Positions 11,346 through 23,299 of a stretch of 64,000 bases of DNA are shown here, piece after piece. The stretch covers positions 8,678,001-8,742,000 of the forward strand of contig NW_024464918.1 in the NCBI RefSeq assembly GCF_017591425.1, written 5' to 3'. This DNA is from Ochotona curzoniae (lineage: Eukaryota > Chordata > Mammalia > Lagomorpha > Ochotonidae). A program made the position numbers and the translations under genes. The stretch's first letter is position 1; each line of letters starts with the position of its first letter. The notes under the pieces were generated by a model. That model had not been told where the DNA came from. It saw nothing but the letters and a program-made list of their open reading frames with translations, and made no database searches.

Positions 11346-11984
11346 TATTCTTTTTTTTTTTTTTTTTGGTCCATTAATTTACAAAGATCAGAACGGCTCA
11401 TCACAAAAGGCAGTCCTTCCAGGAAAGCTGGCCACACGCACAATGGACAGGAGCTGGCTCTGACAATATGCCATGCTTCAAGCCAGGGAGGCCCTGAGAA
11501 GTACAAGAACGTTGACGGAATCTCCAGTGTGAGTTAAAAAAAAATTCACTAGAGACCTGAGATTCAGATGTGACAGTTAGAGCCAGTGCCAGACCAAAGG
11601 AATGACTGAGAGAGATGGGCAGGCCTGGGGGTGGGCACTTAGCAACCTCAGTGGGAGCCCTGGCAGCTCCAATCTGCGTTCTGGTTCCCTCCTCCATGGC
11701 CACTCCTCAATGTTTAAGTAGACAGCACGGGAGGATAACACCGCTAAGGGAAGAAAGCTAATGGGTTACCTTAAGTGAGTTTAATCAATAAAAGAGTGTT
11801 TTATTGGAATGGATATTGTTTTAAAGGGATGGATATTGAGCAAGATATTCAAAGGGTGGACATCCATCCTAGCCGTTGAAAGTCTGGTAAAGAATCCAAG
11901 GTTTCATACCAGTTTCACATCAGACTATCTGTGTTACACGTGTCTCACTCCATGTGTAAATTCAATTTCAAGAGTCAGCTGGCA
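11346..11984. other. Single-copy DNA beside a T17 run
   Basis: A run of 17 T at 11,351-11,367 could be the poly(A) tail of a minus-strand retrocopy extending to the right. I cannot recognise a parent gene in the adjacent sequence, and there is no AATAAA signal just before the run on the minus strand. Open frames at 11,401-11,703 (minus) and 11,211-11,537 (plus) have no recognisable features. Confidence 0.35.
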
Positions 11985-12125
11985 TGACCCTAGTGGTGGG
12001 GTCCTGGAGACTCGCATGCGAAGCCCACAGTCAGTCTCTGGCTGCCCACTACGGGCATTGAGGAGGTCCCAAGCAGATGGAAGCGCTCGCTTGCTCTGTC
12101 TCTCCTCACTCCACCCCCTGAAACA
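11985..12125 (+). mobile_element. Possible C-SINE 3' fragment
   Basis: The stretch GGGCATTGAGGAGGTCCCAAGCAGATGGAAG then CTCTGTCTCTCCTC (about 12,054-12,107) follows the order of the C-SINE 3' half. The 5' half is not recognisable. The adjoining purine-rich tract may be its expanded tail. Confidence 0.35.
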
Positions 12126-12290
12126 GAAAGTGAGGAGAGAAGAGGGGAAGAAGGGGGAAGTGAGGGGGGCAGGTCAGAGCAGGAGAGAGCGGGCAGCGGA
12201 GACAGAAGCGAAGGCAGGAAGGGAGAGGGACAAGGGGGGGAAAGGGAAAGAATGAGAAATAGCCAAGAGTGACACAAGAGAGACAGATGA
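12119..12290 (+). repeat. GA-rich purine tract with G-quadruplex motif
   Basis: About 170 bases that are over four-fifths purine on the plus strand. At 12,221-12,246 four G-runs (3, 3, 7 and 3 G) are separated by loops of 3, 4 and 3 bases, which satisfies the strict G3 quadruplex pattern. Long mirror-like purine tracts can also adopt triplex DNA. Confidence 0.8.
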
Positions 12291-12634
12291 AGAAAAAAGA
12301 ATTCTTCACGAGACCACAACTGTGCCAGTACTGAACAACCTGCACATTTGCCATCCCGTTAAGCCATTCCCATTTTAGATTCCTCACTTACATGACATCA
12401 TTTGCCCTGAATTACAAGATAGGAAAATATTAAAGATTTTTACATACAGTCTCTTTAGTTTTCTGGCAAGACACACTAAACTGTGACAGTATGATGTAAA
12501 GGGCAGAAAATTTGGTAAGAGGCATGAAGCTGTATGGAAGTATGACTCAATAGGACAATTCTACTGGGCTGCCCTCTTATCTCTACATAAAAAATTAAAA
12601 ATTGCTGTCAGTGGTGGTAAAGAGATGGGGTCAA

Positions 12635-12957
12635 GGGCCCAGTGCAGTAGCCTAGTGGCTAAAATCATCACCTTCCACATGCCAGAATCTCATAAGGGTG
12701 CAGGTCTGTATCCCTCTGCTTCCCTTCCAGCTCCCTGCCTGTGCCCAGGGAAAGCAGTGGAGGATGGCCCAAAGCCTTGGGACCCTGCACCCACATAGGA
12801 ACCCTGGAGGAACCTCCTGGCTCCTGGTTTCGGATCGGCTCAGCTCCAGTTGTTGTGGCCACTTGGGGAGCGAAAGAGCGCATGTAAGATCTCTCTCTGT
12901 GTCTCCTTCTCTCTGTCTTACTTTCCAAGCAAAATAAATCTTACTAAAAATTTTTAA
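12635..12957 (+). mobile_element. C-SINE, nearly full length
   Basis: Starts GGGCCCAGTGCAGTAGCCTAGTGGCTAAA, giving a GGGCCC start and an A-box-like region. It continues with CCAGCTCCCTGCCTGTG, AAAGCAGTGGAGGATGGCCC, AAAGCCTTGGGACCCTGCACCCA, TTCGGATCGGCTCAGCTCC and a CTCTCTCTGTGTCTCC run, and ends AATAAATCTTACTAAAAA. Moderately diverged. Its GC-rich body creates overlapping open frames on both strands, which are not genes. Confidence 0.92.
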
Positions 12958-14490
12958 GAGCCAAAACACTAAAATAATCAGACTTTCACTTACTAGCTAC
13001 ATGGCACTGAAGGAATCACTCAATCCACAAGTAATTTCCACCTCTGTAACAACAGACATACTACGGTTCTCCGGAAGTGGAGACGGAGTTGCACTTTGAA
13101 AATATCAATAAGGCAGGCTGCATGTGAGTAAATTCACAGGTTGACCATGCAATGCTTGCTGGCACATACCACCTACTCAATTGGAATTAATTAATCTCCC
13201 TGTTCATTAGCTACTTAATCCAAGCCTATTCAAATCATAACGCAAGTATTTTAAGAATAACAGCATAAATACTCTGACAAACATATTTGTTTCAATCAGG
13301 CAAGCCATAAAGCAGTAGTCTACAGAAGCCCAAAGTTCAACATTCTGACCAAACTTTTCCCAGCGCAGTTTTTCAGCATGAGTAAAAGTGTTATTAAGCA
13401 GATGCTACCGTTTTCAATGTGGCTTTTGAATGCTTATCACGACATTCCAGAAAATATACTGAATTTTCAACTTGTTTCAGGATCCAACCTAGCCAACATC
13501 AGTCAGTCTGTTGGTATTCTCAACTAATAAATAATAGCTAATAAATACTTTCATAAGCGCTTCACTCTATTAAACATATCATATATAAAAAATAAGCCAT
13601 TTATCTCATAAAGCCGCTAACCACACTTACATGTGCTATTTATTATTTTTTTAAATTACACATGGTTTTATCTTGTTCATAAAAACCAGGCAGAACTGGA
13701 AATGCTTGAGTGCATTTCTGTACAAAATACCCTGTTTGGTTTTTGGTTTTTGGTTTTACTGTAGGGCCATGTCTTAGGAAGACACTAAATTCCGTGAGAA
13801 AGTACTCCAGAAGCATTTGTGCCGACAATGTGCCAGCACTTTTGTATTCTAATGTCCACATTATACAGTGAAACAATCTTAGCACTCCATGCATGCGCTA
13901 TTGGTGTGACAGCGTAAGCCTTGATCAGCTCGTCAGACATCAAGCTCTTTAGCAACTCACTGACAGACATCGCTTGAAATCCAGGAAGCAGGTCTCATTT
14001 ATCACCTACTTCAATCCTTTTCCAATAGTAGGGCAGAGACCTAAAGAGACGGAGTATTCTCTACAGCAATGTGCTGCCAGACACAATACAAAAATAAATC
14101 TCAGACTTCAGAATTTTTTTTTTTTTATTTTGGAAAAGAAAGAAATACGAGCATTACAACCCAAGGTAGTGACTGAATACGTTCCAGGCTGCCCTGTGTA
14201 AAATGTGATGAGAATTCACTTCATGATTATAAAAAAACAATTTTCATGATGTATGGTAAAGAACAGTTACCATCATTCTTTTTATGCTAATGCAGACATG
14301 ATGACTAAGTTATAAACAGTAAAAATTTGGATTTTAACAAGAACTCTGATTTGACATATACATACACTTGCCAGCTGAAAGGCGAATGGTTTAGTCACAG
14401 CTAAACCAAAATCATTCTAAGAAGTTCTTACACATTTTCTTGCTTCTCTAAAATTCTGCATTGAGTATTGCTGTTAGATCACTGGTTGCA

Positions 14491-14552
14491 CACTCTATCC
14501 TCTGTTCTCTTTTGCTCCCTCAGCACTTTGCTTTTCGTACATGCGGGTAAAA
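14491..14552 (+). other. Microexon-like splice acceptor/donor pair
   Basis: A pyrimidine tract (14,491-14,521, interrupted by few purines) ends in CTCCCTCAG with AG at 14,522-14,523, a textbook 3' splice site. A GT with GTAAAA context follows at 14,547, so the enclosed segment would be 23 bases (14,524-14,546). The donor is weaker than the acceptor. Such pairs arise by chance, and the host gene and strand are unknown. Confidence 0.15.
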
Positions 14553-15383
14553 ATGAATTTAATTCCCAAGTAAAAATTAAAAAAAAAAAAACACCAAAAT
14601 CCATAGCTTGATTTTGAGTACAAGAGAATTCAAATAGTCTCCATGCCCCTTACCAAACAATTAAAGGCAGAAATGAAGAAAAAAGACCAATATTCTCTAC
14701 AAAAAAAAAACTGAGTCTGCTGTTTATAATGACCCACTATATTATGACCACAAATCTTTTTTTATTATTATTTCTTAGCCCCTTTGTGCATTTAATATAA
14801 AAACAGAAGGTATACTCACATAATGCTTACAAAATTTCCATCTAGGCTGTCAGCCTTGACGGACGCTGCAAGCCAGACTACTATAACAAATTCACATCTG
14901 CAGTAATGGAGTCAAGCCCACATGTTGACAGGCACTCTTTCCGTATTTACTAAACACACTTCTAACACAACGACGCTTACAGGCACAGGTAAAAAGGAAC
15001 ACTACGCAAATTTAAACAAATGGATAGCAGCACTATTGCCTACTTTTGCTTATAACTGTAAGAAGCACACATTTCCTATTGGGAGGAATATCCATACATG
15101 TCACTCTTATTTGAAAGTAACTGGTTTTGTTTGTTTGGTCAAGTTATTCCATTAGTCATGCCCTTGAGAGACTTTGAACAATGGAGCCTGAGAATTCTAT
15201 TCCAAATAAATTCAAAGACATCTCCAAAGCATTAAAGTTGCTCATTTCTTTCATGGCACATTGTTTCTGAAACAAATTAGTGAACTCCTAGGAGTCTTTA
15301 AAAATATCTCTCCTCAACATTTTACCTCTCTCACTCAAAAATTAGGAACATTCATGACATTTCAAGCCACGGCTACAGGATTA

Positions 15384-15430
15384 TAATCTTGAGTATCACA
15401 CAGTTCTAAAGTAATCTTGAGTATCACACA
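15384..15430. repeat. 19-base direct duplication
   Basis: TAATCTTGAGTATCACACA at 15,384-15,402 recurs exactly at 15,412-15,430, with 9 bases between. It looks like a local slippage or repair duplication. Confidence 0.9.
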
Positions 15431-17109
15431 TTCCTTACCAATGCCACTGCTGGCTGGCACTCCGGCTTCCTGGGTTGCTTTAGGGAAATACAGAATTTCA
15501 TGCTGGAATCTTACCACATCATGTGTATCTTTTTAAGATAGTTTCTATTTGGTCTTCCAGTCCTTAATATTTGATTTTTTGGGCTTCAGTTCAGTACTCA
15601 ACACTTTGCTCTATTTCTAGGCCAATAACTAGATGGAAAACATATTATTTTTAAGGGTGGCAGAAGAATCTGCTCTAGTAGAATTAAGACACCTAAAAAT
15701 ATGCATGTCTTTGCTCCAATACTGCTTTTTTGAACTAGATACTTCAGATAAAAAGTATGCAATCTATCAATTACAGATGTTTGATTTTCATATTTTGACA
15801 GCACAATAAAATGTTTACTATAGGTTAACAAACGATACCCAAACAGAAAAAATAAAGTACCATTCCATTTGTCAGTCACACTTTGGTAGAAGTAATTAAA
15901 AATACTATCTCAATGAGATTTTAAAAGTGTATCTGGCTTTTGCTAATCACTGCTATTTTCCCAACTACTATCATAAAAAATAAAAATATGATGACCTGAA
16001 CTTTTGGCCTACTATACAAAAACCGAACTTCCAAATCCATGTGATGAATATCTAATGAAATGGAGACACAGTGTCCATTAATGCATTATTCACATGTGTA
16101 TTTAAATCACCAATTAACTAGTACATGTTATGTGCAAAGACTGTTCTCATATGGAACTAAAAAGAGAAATCTGTGCCTCTGAGAAGAACATGAGACCAAC
16201 AATTTAGAAAATGAATGTGGCTGGAATCCTAAGGAATGAACAAAATGTTAGGATTATCACAGTGGAATGCTGAATTAACTCAGCTCTTTTCAGAAATAAA
16301 GTAAAAGAATCAATAAAGTTTGATAGGCATGAGTTGGGTCTTGTTCAGTCAAAATCACTAATAATCAAAACGATGAAGGTATGAGGCTAGGATAGGTGTA
16401 GATGAGCTTTGACCACGGTTGATTTTAAAGCCACGCATGAGGACTCCTGTTGGAAAGTGAGGACGGCATGGTTAGCTTTGTGCTATGTTGTGTGTAGGTT
16501 TGAGTTTGTTCACTGAAGAGTCTACTTTACAGCTGCCTAGAATGATGAAGAGAATTTTCTCAGTAAATTATTAAAGTACACTCTGACAGCAGAAAGAAAA
16601 TGAACCAAATTCACAGAAATCCTAGAATTTCCCCCACGATGAGGCAAGATTCCTGTATCATAGTACTGGTAACTTTTAATGAATGAGGTGGAAAATGACA
16701 TTATGATATATAATATGAAGGTTAGATTAACCTTAGGTCATTAAAAGCTGACAATTAAGGGCTAGAAAATTCACATGTTACTCTAAATGGAGTGGGATAC
16801 ATTAGTTAAATGAATTGTGTGTTCAGAAGACTCCACTAAAATGATAATTATAGCAGTAGTTGTGGTGAGTATTCCAAACACAGTTCCCACTCATTACTAC
16901 TGTAACAGATCAACTGTTGCATAGCCATGTATTTAATACTAAACAACCCTCTGCCCCAGAGCTTCCCACAGTAACAGTCGTATCTCCCTTATAAATTGTA
17001 AGTGAAAGGATCCAGGCACATTAAAATACCAACCATATATTTATGCTTATACAAATTTGAGTAACAGGAAAAACTACATTTGATTACGTAGCACAATCAC
17101 AACGGTATG

Positions 17110-17295
17110 GGAAAGAATTCCTAGTAGACGAATAGGCAGCATAGGACACCTATAACTCAGATCAGATTGAGCTGGCTCCAGGACCCATTCTGTTTCTAAT
17201 TCAGCTTCCCAGTAATAGACACCCCGAGAACACAGCAGATGATGGCCCACGTATTAGGTCCTTGCCACTTACTAACTAAATCCTTCTTTATAACC
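17110..17295 (+). mobile_element. C-SINE 5'-half fragment
   Basis: Partial, old copy: AATTCAGCTTCCCAGTAATAGACACCCCGAGAACACAGCAGATGATGGCCCA corresponds to the central body (GCTCCCTG...GGGAAAGCAG...GATGGCCCAAG). Flanks fade out on both sides. Confidence 0.55.
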
Positions 17296-18025
17296 AAAGC
17301 TCATTAAGTAACAAAAGTAAGGATAACTTTAGCAATCTAAAGAAAATCAGATTAATGGAGACCCTCTTCAACTTTCAAGGGCCAGTTTCCATCACTCTGT
17401 CTCTGATGGAAATTCCAATGTATGATGGAACTTCAAAATCTTATAGACAAAAACTGAAATCAAAGATTAAAAAAAATTGTGCTATTGCAAACCCTTCAAT
17501 CTCAGCATAGTTTGTTTTTTCAATGACAATGCACATTTTCCATGAACTTCTTGACTTCTCTTCAGGCAAAAAAGGGAGGCTTTATTGGTGTATTGGTGTA
17601 TTTTTGACATAAGTTCATCCTCCATTAATTCTGGAAGGTATCTTCTTGTCACTCAAATCAAAACTACTAAAACTTGCGATGGGGGAGGGTAGGAGGTAGT
17701 TTATAAAAGAACAGTAAAATTAAAGAGTCCCCAGCAGAGCAGCAAAGAAGTGCAAGGTGGCAATGGTAACAGATAGCCACAAAAATTATCTAATGCAAAT
17801 TAATGAAGCCATCCTTTCTTGCGTATCTTTCTTCAAAATACTGTTTAAAAATGGTTGTTAAGCCACACTATTTACACCCTTTAAGGTCTTATTATTACTC
17901 AAATGCGTATAGCCTGTTCATATGATGTAGTAAAGAAAACCAAAAGTTACTTAAAAAGATAGAGTTGAAAGTCATAAAATATTTTCATAGTCTGTTAAAT
18001 ACGTTCATTTGGAAAAAAAAACTAC
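17296..18025. other. Single-copy DNA, nothing recognised
   Basis: AT-rich. A short ATTGGTGTATTGGTGTAT duplication at about 17,585-17,602 is the only structure noted. Confidence 0.4.
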
Positions 18026-18358
18026 ATGGAACCTGCATTGTGGTGCAGTGCATTAAGCTACTGCTTGCAAGGCCAGCCTTTCACAGCATCATGCTGGTTC
18101 AACACCTGGTTGTTCTACCTCTAATTTAGCTTCATTGTTATGCAACTGGGAGACAGCTGAAGCCTGCCCAAATACTCCGTCACCTCTGTCACTCCAGTGA
18201 GAGATGGAGATGAGGTTCCTGACTCCTGGATTCTGTCCCTGCCTGTCATGGCCGTTTAAGGAGTAAAGCGGATGATCCAGAAGCTCACTGTTTTTGTTGC
18301 TCTCTCTCTTTGACCCTGGCATTCTGCTTTCCAAATAAATAATACACAAATATTAAAA
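18026..18358 (+). mobile_element. C-SINE, old full-length copy
   Basis: Head GAACCTGCATTGTGGTGCAGTGCATTAAGCTACTGCTTGCAAGGCC retains the tRNA-like A-box region. The middle and 3' parts (GACTCCTGGATTCTGTCCC, GGCCGTTTAAGGAGTAAAGC, CTCTCTCTTTGACCCTGGCATTCTGCTTTCC) follow in order and end AATAAATAATA. The word order (GTGGTGCAGTGCATTAAG) resembles older subfamilies shared with rabbit. Confidence 0.85.
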
Positions 18359-18412
18359 CGTGCCCAAGGAAAGAAAAATCATTAAGTACTGGATGTAAAT
18401 AAGTAAAGGCAA

Positions 18413-18438
18413 TTTTTTTTTTTTTTTTTTAGGTAACT
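18413..18438 (+). other. T18-AG|GTAACT, recursive-splice-like motif
   Basis: Eighteen T (18,413-18,430) lead directly into AGGTAACT, which joins a strong acceptor polypyrimidine tract and AG to a donor-like GTAACT with no exon between. This is the shape of zero-length recursive splice sites known from long introns. It may equally be a minus-strand poly(A) tail next to a chance AGGTAA. Confidence 0.2.
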
Positions 18439-20594
18439 GCCCAACTTCACCTGGAAAATTTCACTGCAAAGTTTGGTTAACACAAGCATGTTTCCCTTTG
18501 GTGAGTGAGATAGCTCACATAAATCAGAGCTGCCTTTCCCAGCACCTGCTGCTTTTCTGGCTGGACTCTATGCCGTGCAGTCCGCAGCACTCCAGATGGG
18601 CCTGGAAACTGTGTCATGAGCCTCAACCATTGCCACAACATGATTTCATAGCCACGTGCTGGAGCATTCTACAGCTCTATGGAGCCCAGTAACATTTTTT
18701 CACCCATGATAATAATGACATGTGACACCATCTCCATAACCCTTTGATGTGGGAGAAAACAATTTTCTACTTATTTTCTTAACACATGGGAACTAAGCAG
18801 CTACTGCAGCTTATGCAGAGGACACTCAACACTAATGAGCAGTAGCCTGCAGTGACCTATTCAGCATGGGAGGCTCACAGTGTGACATTCTGTTTAAGTG
18901 GGCTAAATGACTGGACATCAGTCACAGGAGTTTAAAGGTCTGATGGGATGACAAAATATTAATTCAACATCACTTCAATACTAAAAAAAAAAAAAAGTAT
19001 AGCCATAGGGACCCATTGACAATTTCTTGCGTTCTCAGAATACTTAATTGAAGATTAACCTCTAATAGTCTCTTAATACCATTCAGAAGTTTAAATGAAG
19101 CCCAAACAAGAAGGAAATTGTCAGTTCAGTAGTGTCATTTATAGCTAATGCTATGGAAAACGATTTCATTCATTATAGAGGCATAGAAGTCCATTTCAAT
19201 GTTTTGCCCTATTTTTATCCAGCCAATTAAACACAGTACTGGCTAAACACTAAAGCTGGAAAACGGGAACTCCTTGCTCAGAATTAACTTCTCCAAAGAC
19301 TTTTTGGGCTGATACTTTAGTCTGGAGGAAAACCCATGTCCCAAGGCTGACCTTGCTTGTGCCCCACATCAGGCTAAACCCTCTTTTATGTTGCTAAACA
19401 GCACTGGGGCTATGCTTATTATTTTTTTAATAAAAGAAACTTCATAGGACCATAGTGATTTAGTGTCGCTTACTAAAATATCGAAGTGTATGGATGCATC
19501 AGTAATGAGACATGCTATCACTCAATAACAATGATGATAATTTAAAAATACATGCTGAGGTCTGATTTTATACATCCATGATGAATAATATATGTGTATT
19601 CCTGTATCACAACTATTACTCTATTATCCCAAAAGTTTTGAAAGCTTCAAAAGGACTTTTCATTCCTCCCTACCACTTTCCCCTAAGAGAAGATTGGTTG
19701 ATAAGTTTTAGTATGCCCAATCTGTTCAAATGTGATCTGCAACAAAGCTCAGGAAAGAGATATGAAAGGCAACAAAGGACAGACTTCGGCATGAATCATA
19801 TTTGTTGCATAAATATGTTTTATCAGCAAATTTCTTAGTACTCCTGCCTTTATCTTCATTTTTTCTATCAGGAAGCTGTACCCAGTTTCTGAACTAAGGA
19901 GCCCCCAGGCAGTGCCTGGTCATTCCCAAACTGCAGATAAAGGTCAATGTAACGAAGAGTCTGACCCCATGTTTTATGTTCAACTGCTGAATTCTCAGAT
20001 ATCCTCCATTTCACTTCACTTCCCTGGCAGCTGCATAAAAAAGCAGCCTGGTAGGAAAGATCACCCACAATCCCCACCTACTTTGGCCACTACATTAAAT
20101 TCAAAACTGGCATATCTCTGGATTATATTGGGATGCAGTCCTCACTCTCCTGCCCTCATTGCTGCCAAGACTCAGTTCCCTCCTTCTGCTTGCATCAAGC
20201 CCATCTGGATCTGTTTGTGCACAGAAATTACTGCTCCCAGGAAATTCTCATATGAATAACAACTTTCAAATACTCTAAAACGCACTACATTCTACCCATT
20301 TACTGAGAAGTAGTCCAGCTCGTTTCCACTGCCTAGCCCACAAACTTTATGTTCCCTGCTAATTTGCCCTGGTAGGAACTTATCCCTGCAATGTTTGAAA
20401 ATACATTGGTGGACTCCACAAAATGAAATTATGAAGAATTTTATATTTTTCCAGCTTGAGCTGTAACTGACAAATAAAATAGCAGATATTCATGTTATAA
20501 GAAGTGAGGATTTAATATAATATATATGGCACAGTGAGAACCACAATCCAATCAGTTAATATATGAATCGCCTGCATTTTTTCAAGTTCACTTG
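18439..20594. other. Single-copy DNA, no repeat recognised
   Basis: About 2.1 kb. The 115-codon open frame at 19,912-20,259 shows no recognisable domain. Confidence 0.4.
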
Positions 20595-20912
20595 CCTTTT
20601 ATTTATTTTTTGAAAGGCAATCAACACAGTGAAGGAGCTAGTGAGAGCATGAGAGAGAGAGAATCTTTCATCTGCTAGTTTGCTGGTTTATTCCCTAAAT
20701 GTTTACAACAGCAGACCAAGGCCAATACCTGCATCAGGAACACCCCAACATGGGAAACAGGAAATGAAGTACATGTCCGTTGTGACCAGGTATCCATATG
20801 CAGAACGCCAGACCACAAGTGGAAACAGCCGCAACTCCTACTGACTCCAATGAGATACATAGGTGTTCTAGCTACTAGTCTCACCCGCTGTGCCACAAGG
20901 ACCATCTTCTAC
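20595..20912 (-). mobile_element. C-SINE, minus strand
   Basis: Reads as the reverse complement of the SINE: TTTTATTTATTTTTTGAAAGGCA tail, GAGAGAGAGAATCTTTCATCTGCT, ACACCCCAACATGGGAAACAGGAA and, at the right end, CTACTAGTCTCACCCGCTGTGCCACAAGG, the complement of the tRNA-like head. Moderately old. Confidence 0.85.
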
Positions 20913-20969
20913 CAGTTGCATTGTGTTCTTGAAACACACATTTATGCTAGCAGTAAACAAGCAGGACAG

Positions 20970-21297
20970 AATGCCCACATCTTTTATCAAAGTACCTTGC
21001 TCAGCACCAGCTCTGGCTCTCAATTTCAGCATCATACAAGTGGGAACCTCTGGAGGCAATGATCATGGCTCAAGCAGCTGGCTTTGTGCCACACACATGG
21101 AAAAACGGAATTACGCTTTGAATTCCTGGCTTGAACTTAGTCCAGTTTAAATTTCTGCAAGCATCTGATGAATGAATCAATGCAGGAGAGGCAAGTATGT
21201 CTTTTTGTTTCTCTTTCTCTCTTGCCTCAAGAAAAAAAAGAGAAAAGGAAAAAAGAAAAAAGAAACAAAGAAACAAAGAAAGCAAGCAAGCTAATTT
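20970..21297 (+). mobile_element. C-SINE, degenerate, with A-rich tail
   Basis: The body is much altered, but TCAAAGTACCTTGCTCAGCACC, TACAAGTGGGAACCTCTGGAGG, CTGATGAATGAATCAATGCAGG and a TTTCTCTTTCTCTCTTGCCTCAAG stretch keep SINE order. A 60-base A/G tail ends in (GAAACAAA) and GCAAGCAAGC repeats. A younger SINE inserted immediately after the tail. Confidence 0.55.
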
Positions 21298-21311
21298 AAA
21301 AAGCTTCTTTT

Positions 21312-21637
21312 GGGCCCAGCGAGGTGGCACAGTGGTTAAGTTCCTTGCCTTGCAGGCCTGGGATCCCAAATGGGCGCCGGTTCTAATCCCGGCAGCCCCA
21401 CTTCCCTTCCAGCTCCCTGCCTGTGGCCCGGGAAAGCAGTTGAGGACAGCCCAAAACTTTGGGACCCTGCACCTGCATGGGATACCCAGACGAGGCTCCT
21501 GGCTTCGGATTGGCTCAGCTCCAACCATTGCGGCCTGCTGGGGAGTGAATCATCGGATGAAAGATCTTCCTCTCTGTCTCTCCTCTTTGTATATCTGTCT
21601 TTCCAATAAAAATAAAATAAATCTTTAAAAAAAAAAG
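21312..21637 (+). mobile_element. C-SINE, young full-length, with target duplication
   Basis: Full-length: GGGCCCAGCGAGGTGGCACAGTGG start, the B-box GGTTCTAATCCCGGCAGCCC, CCAGCTCCCTGCCTGTGGCC, GGGACCCTGCACCTGCATGGG, TTCGGATTGGCTCAGCTCC and GAATCATCGGATG, ending AATAAATC plus A10. Flanked by a 14-base near-identical duplication (AAAAAGCTTCTTTT at 21,298-21,311 and AAAAAGCTTTTTTC at 21,632-21,645), the mark of L1-driven target-primed insertion. The internal promoter boxes are intact, so pol III transcription is plausible. Confidence 0.95.
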
Positions 21638-21704
21638 CTTTTTTCTTGGCCAATTCCAAACATATAATACTGTGAATTACAGTTCATGGTGCACTACCCA
21701 CATT

Positions 21705-22065
21705 TTTTAAAGATTAAAGATATTATATATATGTATATATATAAAGATATGTGTATACATATTTTTATTTGTAAGAGCTGCAAGGAAAGAAGGAAGGATA
21801 GAGATAGAGGGATGGAGGTAAGAGAGTGACGGAGACAGAGATTTTCCATTCCATTGCTTAATTCCTCAAATGTCCAGAACAGCTAAGTCTGGACCAGGCT
21901 GCAACTGGAGACTCACGCAGGCTATCCAAAGAATGCAGGAGCCAAAACAGTACAGCTCACTGCTTTAATAGGTATGTAAGCAGAAAGCTCAATTATAGGT
22001 GGAGCAGCTAGTGCTCAAATCAGTGTCCAAGTGAGATACCTGTCTTGTAGGCAATGGTAAAACCA
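21705..22065 (-). mobile_element. C-SINE, minus strand, old, TA-rich tail
   Basis: The reverse-complement tail has expanded into ATATATATGTATATATAT-type sequence (about 21,720-21,760). Purine-rich GAAGGAAGGATAGAGATAGAGGG follows, then TTCCATTCCATTGCTTAATTCC and ATTATAGGTGGAGCAGCTAGTGCTC at the head end. Old and diverged. Confidence 0.65.
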
Positions 22066-23299
22066 CCATTACCCATGTTAGAAATGACCATTTGCACCAT
22101 TTGAAAAACTTATGTCTCCATTTCCCTTGACAGTCTCCATTCTACTCAGTGTTTCTATTACTTGCACAATTCAAATGTGAGTGACATCATATAATATTTG
22201 GATGTCTTGATCTGAGTTATCCTATCTATTATTAACTCTTTGTGGTTCTACCCATATTCTCACAAAGGTAGGACTTCCTTTTCATTACCTGTACATACGT
22301 ATATGCTGCATTTTCTTTATCGATGGAAAAGGGGTTTAAAACAGCACTTGAGTTTAAAAGACTCTGGAAAAGTCCTTGTGGGTACGTCCTGTGCACACTG
22401 CAGGGAGGCATGGTGTAAAAGGAGTAAGCAAAGAGACACACAACCCACCCCCTATGTCTAATGCAACACTCTGCCTTGAGTCCACATACATATAAGGAAG
22501 GAGTGGAGACTTGAATTAACGGGTTTGCAGAGGTGTGTTGGATAAGTCACATGTTAACAAGCATAATTTCTTCCTTTTGTTTCTGAATTCATCTACTTGC
22601 AAATTCTTAACACCTTAATGTCAAAGTACTACTCATTATTGAGGTTTATAATCGTAAGGTAAGTACATAATAGTGACATAATGTGAAGCACAGAACAAAG
22701 AGCTTTGTGCTGTACTGGCACCAACAAATTTCTTCGTTAGTGGCCTAACCTTCCAGAAGCTACTACCATCCAAAGATAGGTAAGTACATTGTGATCCAGG
22801 GGGAAAATAAGTCGAAAATGAAACCTGGAGATGTGAACTGCTCAAATTCAGATAGAATTAAGGCAAAAGTAAGAGACACTGGCCAAGATGGTCACTGAAA
22901 AACAAGACCATTCCTTGCACTAAAAGGACCTATTTCTATACTCAACATATTTTGATAATATCAGCCCCAATCCAAGGACCATGCCAAAGAGGATAGAAAA
23001 AAAAAAAAAACCACATTGGTTTCTTTCCAAATTAACAGAAAGAAAACAGATTTCATGTTGTTCATAAATACATATTTAAGGATGGTGCCTCCCTTCCTCC
23101 TTGCCACCCCTTTCCTTCCTTATTCCTGCCTTTCTTTAATTTTTGTGATAACATACTTTTAATTTGCTTTATAGTCAGCCATAGGCTTAATGCTGTACTA
23201 AATAAAGAGCCGAGCAAGTAAAAACTAGAAACAACACTGCCAAGCAGGAATACAGATAAGAGCTTTAAAACAATAGTCAAATCCTGAGATATTAATTTC
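22066..23299. other. Single-copy DNA, nothing recognised
   Basis: No repeat or coding signal recognised. An A-run lies at about 22,999-23,010. Confidence 0.4.

Larger units (their letters stand above)
12958..17109. other. Long single-copy AT-rich stretch
   Basis: About 4 kb with no recognised interspersed repeat. It contains a microexon-like splice-site pair at 14,491-14,552, a 19-base direct duplication at 15,384-15,430, and short A-runs at 14,580-14,591 and 14,701-14,710. Open frames are all under 100 codons and unremarkable. Confidence 0.4.
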
